7,129 nt of DNA from Austwickia sp040006675 (GTDB lineage: Bacteria; Actinomycetota; Actinomycetes; Actinomycetales; Dermatophilaceae), in contig JBDTWM010000140.1 of assembly GCA_040006675.1 (NCBI GenBank), forward strand, positions 1-7,129. Direction: 5' to 3'. The notes below the pieces were generated by a model. It had not been told where the DNA came from, did no database searches, and saw only the letters and a program-made list of their open reading frames with translations. Positions 1-6,053 of this stretch are shown one piece after another; position 1 is the stretch's first letter; each line of letters begins with the position of its first letter. Position numbers and translations under genes: made by a program.

Positions 1-272
1 TGGACCTGGACATCGTGTTCGTGGACACCACCAGCACCTACTTCGAGGTCGACGTACCCAACGACGTCGCGGACCTGACGGGGGACGTGAGTGATGACCA
101 GGTGAGCTGCCCCACCGAGTCCGGGGCGCGGGCGTTCGGGCACTCCAAGGACTTCCGCGACGACGCCTGGCCGTCGAACGTGGCTGGCGAGACATGAAAG
201 GCCACCTGGGCCTGCGCCCCGTGTTCCACCACCGTGAGGGACCGGATCCGCGGCCGCGTTGGGCTTCTCAAG
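1..272 (+). pseudogene. Degenerate IS1634-like DDE transposase remnant, internally deleted and frameshifted
   Basis: The open left edge reads in the frame starting at base 3 as DLDIVFVDTTSTYFE, then an acidic stretch and ESGARAFGHSKDFRDD, ending near base 164. This is typical of the catalytic part of IS1634-like transposases (DTTS carrying an acidic catalytic residue, then GHSKD). The expected continuation (core strand, later catalytic residue) is missing. From about 167 the frame starting at base 2 reads LAVERGWRDMKGHLGLRPVFHHRE, which resembles the C-terminal region of the same family, where an E-R-x-W/F-R-x-hK segment precedes L-R-P-hhH. At about 238-240 one extra G shifts the frame, and DRIRGRVGLL follows in the original frame where the family usually has DRIRAHV. 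Homology fades near 272. The visible frame from the left stops at 195-197. The family assignment rests on remembered motifs. The 5' part of the gene and the left end of the element lie outside the window, and no right terminal inverted repeat is evident. Confidence 0.75.
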
Positions 273-297
273 AACAACGCATGCCGCGGCAAGGGGC

Positions 298-513
298 TCA
301 GCGTCGGACCGTCGGTGCCTGACCGCGCCGACAACGGGACCTTAGGACCGCGAGAAACGTGCCAGGGCCGGTGCTCGGACGGAAGCGTGCGCACGAGCAC
401 AGCCCGCAATCCAGACCCGGCCGGTAGTGCTCGTGGACGCTCCGCTCGTGTCCGCAACGGCATACGCCTCGCCCCGCGCCACGACTAATGGGCGGTGTCA
501 CCGACGAGTCCAT
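298..513 (-). CDS. Small Cys/His-rich putative metal-binding protein (71 aa), function unknown
   Basis: The protein has a short Ser/Pro/Gly/Arg N-terminus, then a dense cluster at residues 18-44: C18-x-C20-G-H22, H27-x-H29-Y-R, D-C36-x2-C39-x-C41 and then F-R. Five cysteines and three histidines in 24 residues suggest a small zinc-binding knuckle. I recall short actinobacterial proteins of unknown function with this same CGH…HEHYR…DC-C-C pattern, so it looks like a real conserved family, but I can give no role. The Arg-rich tail (residues 46-71) looks less constrained. The ATG at 513 follows a near-consensus Shine-Dalgarno, GGAGG, with a 4-nt spacer, which strongly supports this start. It converges with the transposase relic, with about 100 bp between their ends, and lies 244 bp beyond the last polysaccharide gene in the same direction. 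It is probably its own transcription unit. There is no signal peptide or membrane segment. Confidence 0.72.
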   Translation of the reverse strand: MDSSVTPPISRGAGRGVCRCGHERSVHEHYRPGLDCGLCSCARFRPSTGPGTFLAVLRSRCRRGQAPTVRR

Positions 514-523
514 GTCACCTCCC
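514..523 (-). promoter_or_regulatory. Strong ribosome binding site of the Cys/His-rich small gene
   Basis: Read on the minus strand this is GGGAGGTGAC immediately before the ATG at 513. The GGAGG core is 4 nt from the start codon. This is among the best Shine-Dalgarno matches in the window and argues that the 71-aa frame is translated rather than being a shadow frame. Confidence 0.7.
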
Positions 524-718
524 GCGTTGACGGCGGAGCGTCGTTACAAACTGATGCAAGAGGAGCGCATCGTGACCTTGGCAGCAGGGGGGCACTCGCG
601 TGTCTGCCCTTCGCCCTTAACGGAAATGATCACAGCATAGCTGTTGGGCGGGGCTGCCCGGCAACTGGACAGAACTCACGTCGACGTGCGCAATCCATCC
701 GGCGCGCAGTCCCACTCC

Positions 719-737
719 GCCCGGGTTCCCGCCGGGC
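719..737 (-). terminator. Weak GC-rich hairpin downstream of the GT2 gene, possible terminator
   Basis: A perfect 6-bp inverted repeat (GCCCGG, 7-nt loop, CCGGGC) lies 20 nt past the stop codon at 758-760. No U-run follows on the minus strand, so it does not fit a classic intrinsic terminator. Hairpins without U-runs do serve as 3' ends in high-GC actinobacteria. A dyad this short could also occur by chance at this base composition. Confidence 0.25.
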
Positions 738-757
738 ATCTCTGGCAACGTTTCGCC

Positions 758-1879
758 TCACCCCTGCGTTCGCCGAACTCGCCGCGCCCCCGCATCCGCT
801 CGCGCCTGATGGGCCAGACCGCTCGCGGCGCCGACGCCCGCGAAGCCTAGGCCGACGGCAATCGCGCCGAGTCGGCTCGCATGCTGACCCAGGCCACGCA
901 TCTCGGCTCGGACGACGCCAGGCACTACGGAGCGCAGGTACGTATCCTCAGCATCGAGCACCCTCTGGCGGGCGTCAGGAGCGTACAGACCGCGCAACAT
1001 GATCTTGCCCCGTCCCTCGCCGTAGCACCGTCGCACGAAATTGCTAAAGCTGTGCCTACCGTGCGGCACCGCGTGATACGTCACCGCCGAGGGAACGAAC
1101 AGCCACGACCCGCCTTCGAGCGCAGACGCTCGAATGCACAGATCCGTGTCCTCGGGTTGAGCCACCTCCCCGATCTTTCCGAAACCTACCCGGAAGCCGC
1201 CGATCCGGCGGAAGGTCTCCGTTCGCAAGGCCATGTTGCCGGACCACACATTGCGTACCGGCACGCGTCCACTCGGGGTGGCTTCGTCGTGCGTGCCGAC
1301 GGTCCACCCGAAGCCGGGAGGGAACCAGTCAGGACGCCCAGACTCCCAGGCAGCGACCACCCGCCCACCGGTCCCGACTACTTGGCGCTGCCGCAGCGGA
1401 CCCACCAGCTCGGCGAGCCACGTCGATTCGGCCGTCTCGTCGCCGTCCATAAATAGCAGTAGTTCAGTGTCGACGTCCTGCGCGCCTCGGTTCCTGTTCT
1501 CCGAGGCGCCCCGGTCTCCTGTGATGTTCTCCACGATCACGACGTCTGGCTCCAGCTCCCGTAGCTGTCGCGCGAGTTCGGGCGAATGGTCTACGGTCAC
1601 GACGATCCGCCGGGGCGGGGACGTCTGGGCACGGATGGATTGGACGGCCGCGCGCACCCCGTCGATCCGCGCGACGTCGTGACAGGGGATGACCACCGTC
1701 ACATCCGCGCCCTGATTCGCATCGGCCGCGTCACCCATGGACCTGTACGCGTCCTGCGCTCGTTCCTGGGTCGGCCGACGAGAGTCATCTACACGCGCCC
1801 TGCGATCACCGTTCATTCCGGCCGTCAGGGCGTAGTCACCGCGTTCATTCCCCCGCATGTCTCCCACATCTTTCGACAA
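758..1879 (-). CDS. Family 2 (GT-A) glycosyltransferase
   Basis: This is a predicted cytoplasmic, nucleotide-sugar-dependent glycosyltransferase that would add a residue to a lipid-linked glycan. The GT-A core begins near residue 59 with DVTVVIPCHD, followed by GASENRNRGA (124-133), the metal-binding DGD inside LLFMDGDE (141-148), GNMALRTETFRRIGGF (214-229, the usual acceptor-loop segment), the PED-TDLCIRA element with a likely catalytic acid at 243-244, and YHAVPHGR near 268-275. A weak hydrophobic stretch at 337-353 may touch the membrane. Length is normal for the family. The start is uncertain. The longest frame opens with TTG at 1879 (AGAGG with an 8-nt spacer, but inside a hairpin), giving 373 aa with about 58 hydrophilic residues before the fold. 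ATGs at 1858, 1816 and 1738 are alternatives, and the last would give 326 aa starting about 11 residues before the fold, as many GT2 enzymes do. It is 49 nt or more downstream of the flippase. The donor and acceptor cannot be read from the sequence. Confidence 0.9.
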   Translation of the reverse strand: MSKDVGDMRGNERGDYALTAGMNGDRRARVDDSRRPTQERAQDAYRSMGDAADANQGADVTVVIPCHDVARIDGVRAAVQSIRAQTSPPRRIVVTVDHSPELARQLRELEPDVVIVENITGDRGASENRNRGAQDVDTELLLFMDGDETAESTWLAELVGPLRQRQVVGTGGRVVAAWESGRPDWFPPGFGWTVGTHDEATPSGRVPVRNVWSGNMALRTETFRRIGGFRVGFGKIGEVAQPEDTDLCIRASALEGGSWLFVPSAVTYHAVPHGRHSFSNFVRRCYGEGRGKIMLRGLYAPDARQRVLDAEDTYLRSVVPGVVRAEMRGLGQHASRLGAIAVGLGFAGVGAASGLAHQARADAGARRVRRTQG

Positions 1880-1883
1880 CCTG

Positions 1884-1904
1884 AGGTCCTCTCAGCGAGG
1901 ACCT
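1884..1904 (-). promoter_or_regulatory. Perfect 8-bp hairpin in the flippase-GT2 gap
   Basis: On the minus-strand transcript AGGTCCTC, a 5-nt loop GCTGA and GAGGACCT form a perfect 8-bp stem. It starts 24 nt after the flippase stop codon and ends 4 nt before the candidate TTG start at 1879. The only Shine-Dalgarno-like sequence for that start (AGAGG, 1888-1892) lies in the loop and downstream arm, so folding would hide it. There is no U-run, so it is not a typical intrinsic terminator. It may be a translational switch, an mRNA processing or stability element, or a protein-binding dyad. Confidence 0.45.
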
Positions 1905-1928
1905 TTCCGGAGTACTTTCAAGGACTGT

Positions 1929-3209
1929 TTAGGAACCGACTGCGACGGGCTCGGAGTGTCTCGTCGCGGCGCTCCACACGGTGGGCGCCATGACGATGCA
2001 TTCCAACACCAGTCCGATGCCGAAGCCGATCGTCAGCCCCAAGATGCCGTGGGACAGTGCACCGATCACCGCGCCCCCGACCTCAAGGAGGGCGCCGACG
2101 CTCGCCATCGCAGAACCCACCGCGAGGCGTCCCTCGACACGGGTCACGGCGATGTAGTGGTATTTGACAATCATTGCGAAATAGCAGACAGCGAGAATCC
2201 GCAGCGGCGTCGTCGCCACCTCGGTGTAGTACACCCCGAACAGCCGCAGCATAGGGTCGGAGACGAGCCACAGGGCGGGGACTCCGATCAGCCCGAGACC
2301 GGTGGCGGTCGCGAGACCCACGCGCAGCTTGGCGCGCAACTCCTCCAGTCGCCCCGCGCCGACCGCGAACAGGGCGGTGCTCAGGTGAGAGGGGACGATG
2401 TAGGCCAAACCGGCGATCATCCACGCCATGAAAAACGCCGCACCGGCCTCCGGAGACACCAACGTGGAGGCCACGATCGGCACCGTCAACCGCGAGAACT
2501 GACTCGCAATGTTGAACGCGTTGTGAGCCATCGCCGCCCGCCACAGCCGACGCAGCGCGCCGAAGTCGGGGTGCCGACCGGCCACACCCCGGCGCCGTAC
2601 CGCGATCATGATCGCCGCGAGCGACACCACGATGCCGGCCACCCACGCGGCGAGGATGCCCTCGTCGGCAGGCGCGAAGGTCATCGACAGGAACAGGAAC
2701 AACAGCACCAGCTTGCTGCTCGCAAACACCGTGTTTCGCAGGAGCTGGAGCCCGCCGGCGCCGCTACCGACCAGAGCCTGGTCGAGTACGACCAGCGCTC
2801 CGGTCAGGACGGCGCCGGCGCCGAACCACAGGGCCTGAGACAGTCGTGGCTCGGCAAACACGCGCTCGCCGGTCATTGCGAAGAATCCCAGGATGCCAAA
2901 CGCGATCGCCAGGGAAGCGGCGCCCGCCACGCATACCGACGCCGTAACCAGGCCGGGGTTGGCGCGCCGCCCCGACTCCAACACGCCGATCAGCATCGAG
3001 CCCAGTCCCAGCATCCCGATCGTGCCCGCCAACTGCATCGCGTTGATCGACGCGGTGGCATAGCCGACCATCGACGGGTCGGCGAGGCGGGCCGCCCCCC
3101 ACCAGTAGATGAAACCCAGTCCCGAGGTCACCGCCGTCGTCCCGAACAGGGAACCGGCCATGCTCAGCAAGCTGCCGTTGCCACGCAGGAAAGATCGCAT
3201 AACGCTCAC
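1929..3209 (-). CDS. Wzx-like polysaccharide flippase (MATE/MOP superfamily)
   Basis: This is a predicted inner-membrane flippase that would move the undecaprenyl-linked glycan unit from the cytoplasmic to the outer face. It has 426 residues, close to the family norm, and about 12 hydrophobic helices (near 14-35, 48-75, 88-110, 125-145, 155-177, 186-204, 228-250, 255-280, 295-316, 336-354, 364-386, 388-412). The N-terminus has a basic start followed by SLFGTTAVTSGLGFIYWWGAA, typical of O-antigen and teichuronic-type exporters. Basic loops fall at 205-223 and 287-296, on alternating sides as expected. The first codon is GTG at 3209, whose GTGA overlaps the preceding stop; an ATG three codons in (3200) is an alternative. 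Neither has a strong Shine-Dalgarno, so translation probably depends on coupling. Substrate identity is unknown. The fold class is clear, but sequence alone does not separate Wzx from other MOP exporters. Confidence 0.9.
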   Translation of the reverse strand: MSVMRSFLRGNGSLLSMAGSLFGTTAVTSGLGFIYWWGAARLADPSMVGYATASINAMQLAGTIGMLGLGSMLIGVLESGRRANPGLVTASVCVAGAASLAIAFGILGFFAMTGERVFAEPRLSQALWFGAGAVLTGALVVLDQALVGSGAGGLQLLRNTVFASSKLVLLFLFLSMTFAPADEGILAAWVAGIVVSLAAIMIAVRRRGVAGRHPDFGALRRLWRAAMAHNAFNIASQFSRLTVPIVASTLVSPEAGAAFFMAWMIAGLAYIVPSHLSTALFAVGAGRLEELRAKLRVGLATATGLGLIGVPALWLVSDPMLRLFGVYYTEVATTPLRILAVCYFAMIVKYHYIAVTRVEGRLAVGSAMASVGALLEVGGAVIGALSHGILGLTIGFGIGLVLECIVMAPTVWSAATRHSEPVAVGS

Positions 3210-4063
3210 CGGGCGCCAGGTACGCTGGTCGTCGACGATGCCCCGCCGGCCTCGGGTAAGGGACTGGCGGGCGCGGGCGGAAGCGGCGCTAGCCAGACAG
3301 TCCGGTACGGGGTGGGGTCGTCCTGCTTGGTCATGGTTGCGACGACTCGCACGTCGCTGGGTCGCTGGAGCTGAGCGCTCCAGTCCTCCCCGGGGTCAAG
3401 CACCACGGTCCACCGGCCGAACACACTACCTGCCGCGGCAGGAGTCGCCTCGGACTGCACCACCACCTCGAAGCGGATCTGGCTCGGTTCGTGGCTGCGC
3501 ACTCCGACGTCCACATTGGTGCGCTGTTCCGCCGATCCGGGAACGACCCAGAACTCGCTGAACGCGGGGACTGGTTCGTTCGCCGCACTCATGATGGACA
3601 TACCCGCTGCACCGCCGCCCAGAGCGACCATCGTCGCCAGGGCGACCCCGAGCACGTGCCGACGCATCCGGCTCTCCGCCTCATGCTCTGTCGAGGCGGG
3701 TGCCGGACGGTCTTCGCGTGGGACAACGTCTCTACCGCCGGCGAGGCTCAGCGCCAGAACGGTCCCGACGATGGCAAGCCCCACGCACCACCAGGTTCGG
3801 GTCACGTGGGAACCCGCCGCCGCCAGTAGCCCGAGCGCAAGCATGACGACCAGCCCAGCGCCCACCACACCCAACGCGGCTTCGTCGCGGTGCGCGGTTG
3901 CCAGGCGGCGGCGTCCTACCTGCCAGCCGAGAACACCCATAGTCACCAGTAATCCGATGCCGACCAGAGTTGCCAGGACCGGCGTTCCTGTCGACGCGAT
4001 ACCGCCCGCGGCGAGTACCCACACCGCCGCAACCCAAGCGAGGGCTGCCTTAACGCTGCGCAT
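3206..4063 (-). CDS. Membrane protein with DUF1616-like C-terminal domain
   Basis: This 285-residue protein has five predicted helices (near 6-24, 28-50, 63-83, 90-108, 136-158) and then an extracytoplasmic region of about 125 residues. That tail begins AFSEFWVVPG (167-176), continues with a beta-rich pattern (VDVGVRSHE, IRFEVVVQSE, GRWTVVLDPGEDW at 216-228) and ends PYRTVWLAPLP (252-262). The order of F-x-E-F, a Trp before a G-E-x-W, and a closing PYR-x-hWL resembles the C-terminal half of DUF1616 proteins. That is a remembered resemblance, so the family name is tentative. The start is ATG 4063: a GGAGG sits 6 nt upstream, and the frame reading further upstream to 4249 only shadows the preceding gene. 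It overlaps the GT-C-like gene by 14 nt and the flippase gene by 4 nt. No catalytic motif is visible. The tight pairing suggests an accessory role on the outer face of the membrane, possibly with the GT-C-like protein. The last 25 residues are Pro/Ala/Ser-rich and probably disordered. Confidence 0.82.
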   Translation of the reverse strand: MRSVKAALAWVAAVWVLAAGGIASTGTPVLATLVGIGLLVTMGVLGWQVGRRRLATAHRDEAALGVVGAGLVVMLALGLLAAAGSHVTRTWWCVGLAIVGTVLALSLAGGRDVVPREDRPAPASTEHEAESRMRRHVLGVALATMVALGGGAAGMSIMSAANEPVPAFSEFWVVPGSAEQRTNVDVGVRSHEPSQIRFEVVVQSEATPAAAGSVFGRWTVVLDPGEDWSAQLQRPSDVRVVATMTKQDDPTPYRTVWLAPLPPAPASPLPEAGGASSTTSVPGAR

Positions 4064-6053
4064 CGGTGACCTCCGTGACGTCCAGAATGGTGATGTCGCC
4101 CGCGTCGTAGAGCCGGCTGGCAGCGGGCAGGGCATCGAACTTGTGGAGCTGACTGAGCTGCAGTGGCTCTGTGTAGCTGTATTCGTTGGGGTCCGCGGCG
4201 AAGTAACGTCCTCCGGCCGGCAGCGCCCTAGTGAGTCGGTCGTCTGCAAGGATGAAGCGCACGTTTCGCTGGTTAGCGAATCGCAGATCGTCGTCGGTCA
4301 GCACCGGCGAGGTGAACATCGGCCCCGCCCCCCGCAGCGCGATCTGCCTCCCCAGCGCGCTCGTCACGACGCCGTTCATCTGGTCGGTGGCCCAGTAGTA
4401 GCTGTATGGATCCACACTGTCCCCGACCCACCGCGCCGCCGCGGTCGACTCACCGTCTATAGACGCCTCATAAGCGCCCGGTTGATAGCCGTGGGGGACA
4501 CGCTCCCAGGCGGGAGGCCAACCGGCCGCCACACCGCCGAGCCACAGCAGCACGACCGCGCTCACGATGAACGCGCGTTCAGGTCGGAACGCGCGCCGGG
4601 CCGAGAACAGCGCCGGCGCCACCACCGCCGCGACGGGAATGAACGCGAAGGAGACCGCCCGGCCGTACAGTTCGGCACCGTCCGAGGTCACCATCCGCAT
4701 GACGACGAGGCCGTAGAAGCTCAGGGCGCTGACCATCATGGCCCACAGCCAGGAGTTGCGCCGACTCTGTCGCCGCAGGGTCCACAGGCCGAGTGCGACC
4801 AGGAAAGCGGTGAGCAGCACGCTGACCATGGACAGGCCACGATCGAAGGCGTCGCCGACTATCGCGGGAGCGACATCCGATTTGCCGTCACTCTGGATGA
4901 ACGACGCCACGCTGTCCATTAGCCGGTTCGCCGCCGGGGCGAGGTATTCGATCGTGGTTGAGCCGACGAATGCCACCCAGGCAACGGTCGCCGCACCGAC
5001 GCTCGCCAGCACGATCGCGGTGTTCACGGCCTGACGCCACTGGCGCAAGACGAGGTGCACGAGCAGCGCGACTACGATGACAGCCAGCAGCAGGTAGGTC
5101 GAGACGTGATGCGTCGGCACGACGCACAAGCCGAAACACACCGCTGCCGCAACGCGAAGCAGGCGCTGGCGCGGGGGCACCCCGTCGGCCCCCTGCTGAC
5201 CTTGCTCGACGGCCGCGTCAGGAGCCCCCTTCACGGTGACGGGCTCGGCGGGCCCGTCGGCGGCGGCCAAGACCCACAGGCACAGGACCACGAACGCCAG
5301 ACCCAGTGTCTGGTAGACGAACATGCCGTCGAACTGCTGGAAGTGCGGTTGCGTGGCGTAGACAAGCGCGCCCACGCCTGCCGCGCGGTGGCCGAGCCCC
5401 ACGCTGGTGAAGAGGCGGAAGAGGCCCCACACCGTGATCACGCGCAACAGCCCCATCAGCACCGCCGCGACCGGGAACAGCGGCAACGACGCCAGCTGCA
5501 GGAACCCCGCAGTGAGCAGCTCGAGCCCCGGATAGGAGGGGCTGATCTCCAGCGCCGGGTTCGGGGTCGCTATCCCGCCCGAGGCGAGCAGGTCGGTCAT
5601 TGTGCGGATGTGCTGTAGCTCATCGGGGAAACGGAACCCGATCGGGCTGAACGAGAACTTGACCAGGTAGCACCCAGCGGCGACCAGGATTGCGCCGCCG
5701 AGGGCCTCCCGCGGCGAGCAGTCGCGGTGGGACAGCCGCACGATCACCGGTGCCACGAGCAGGAGCTGCCCGATCCACATCAGGGGAACCGAGTCCATCG
5801 TGCCGGAGGAGCGGCCTAACGAGTATGCAGTCGCGATCAGCAGGACGCCCACAAAAGACAGGACGCCCATGACCGGCATGCGGCGCAGTTCCGCCCGTAG
5901 CGCCTCCCGAGCACTAGGAACAGGGTCGGCCGACGCGCCCGGTCGCCGCCCGCTCCCCCCGCCCCCCGGCGTGCCCCGGGCCTCCCGCGGCGGTCCGCCG
6001 TCAGGGTTCGACGGTGGCCAAGCCTGCACCACGGTCATCGCATCGGTGTTCAT
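4050..6053 (-). CDS. Large GT-C-like polytopic membrane protein, putative lipid-sugar glycosyltransferase or polymerase
   Basis: This is a 667-residue protein with a cytoplasmic, Pro/Gly/Arg-rich, probably disordered N-terminus (1-58), then 12 to 14 predicted helices between about 61 and 511, and a soluble C-terminal domain (512-667). The first large loop holds FRFPDELQHIR (140-150), with the D-E pair at 144-145 and H148, as expected for the catalytic acidic motif of GT-C enzymes that use polyprenyl-phosphate sugars. A second notable site is PTHHVSTY (313-320), a His-His pair in a membrane-edge context. The C-terminal domain has an aromatic stretch (PYSYYWATDQMNG, 549-561) and ends in short beta-like segments such as ITILDV. 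Charged, glycan-rich context and length fit an exopolysaccharide GT-C transferase. A Wzy-type polymerase role is also possible because no other candidate lies in the window. The ATG at 6053 has GGAGG 4 nt upstream and overlaps the deacetylase stop by one base (TGATG). It has no close match that I can name, so no symbol is given. Confidence 0.83.
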   Translation of the reverse strand: MNTDAMTVVQAWPPSNPDGGPPREARGTPGGGGSGRRPGASADPVPSAREALRAELRRMPVMGVLSFVGVLLIATAYSLGRSSGTMDSVPLMWIGQLLLVAPVIVRLSHRDCSPREALGGAILVAAGCYLVKFSFSPIGFRFPDELQHIRTMTDLLASGGIATPNPALEISPSYPGLELLTAGFLQLASLPLFPVAAVLMGLLRVITVWGLFRLFTSVGLGHRAAGVGALVYATQPHFQQFDGMFVYQTLGLAFVVLCLWVLAAADGPAEPVTVKGAPDAAVEQGQQGADGVPPRQRLLRVAAAVCFGLCVVPTHHVSTYLLLAVIVVALLVHLVLRQWRQAVNTAIVLASVGAATVAWVAFVGSTTIEYLAPAANRLMDSVASFIQSDGKSDVAPAIVGDAFDRGLSMVSVLLTAFLVALGLWTLRRQSRRNSWLWAMMVSALSFYGLVVMRMVTSDGAELYGRAVSFAFIPVAAVVAPALFSARRAFRPERAFIVSAVVLLWLGGVAAGWPPAWERVPHGYQPGAYEASIDGESTAAARWVGDSVDPYSYYWATDQMNGVVTSALGRQIALRGAGPMFTSPVLTDDDLRFANQRNVRFILADDRLTRALPAGGRYFAADPNEYSYTEPLQLSQLHKFDALPAASRLYDAGDITILDVTEVTDAQR
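4070..4074 (-). promoter_or_regulatory. Ribosome binding site fixing the start of the DUF1616-like gene
   Basis: On the minus strand GGAGG stands 6 nt before the ATG at 4063, inside the last codons of the preceding gene. It is the reason for placing the start here and not at the more distal in-frame ATG at 4249. Confidence 0.7.

Larger units (their letters stand above)
514..757. other. Noncoding gap between the small gene and the polysaccharide cluster
   Basis: No convincing gene lies here. On the minus strand a weak promoter-like pair upstream of the small gene is TTGCCG (659-664) and TATGCT (634-639) with a long 19-bp spacer. A perfect 5-bp dyad, ACAGC-ATA-GCTGT (632-644), overlaps the second element and could be an operator. 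Near the end of the GT2 gene there is a weak GC-rich dyad (719-737). A 42-codon plus-strand frame (512-640) begins at an ATG that overlaps the small gene's start codon, but it has no good ribosome binding site. None of these signals is strong. Confidence 0.4.

Noticed and set aside
38..463. 141-codon minus-strand frame across the transposase relic and the small gene
   Set aside because: It runs in a different frame from the Cys/His gene and antisense to the transposase blocks. No recognisable domain and Arg/Pro/Ser-rich composition.
512..640. 42-codon plus-strand frame starting at an ATG overlapping the small gene's ATG (CATG)
   Set aside because: The translation (MSPPALTAERRYKLMQEER…) looks fairly protein-like, but there is no good ribosome binding site, I recognise no family and it is short. 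Kept only as a note.
427..1002. 191-codon plus-strand frame across the noncoding gap and the GT2 3' end
   Set aside because: Low-complexity Arg/Pro/Ser composition, no motif, and it covers the antisense of a clear GT2 gene.
1915..1921. TTGAAA-like sequence on the minus strand near the flippase stop as a promoter for the last GT2
   Set aside because: No acceptable -10 box at 16-19 bp. The hexamer alone is not enough.
1857..3374. 505-codon plus-strand open frame opposite the flippase gene
   Set aside because: Its translation is rich in Arg, His, Gln and Gly with no hydrophobic pattern. It is the mirror of a real high-GC gene whose minus-strand product has clear helices.
4064..4249. Upstream extension of the DUF1616-like frame to an ATG at 4249
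   Set aside because: The extra 62 residues are Ser/Thr/Pro-rich shadow of the GT-C gene in another frame. The ATG at 4063 has a GGAGG at the right distance.
3516..4922. 468-codon plus-strand open frame
   Set aside because: It spans opposite parts of two minus-strand genes, has low-complexity Pro/Arg/Thr composition and no domain. It is a GC-driven shadow frame.
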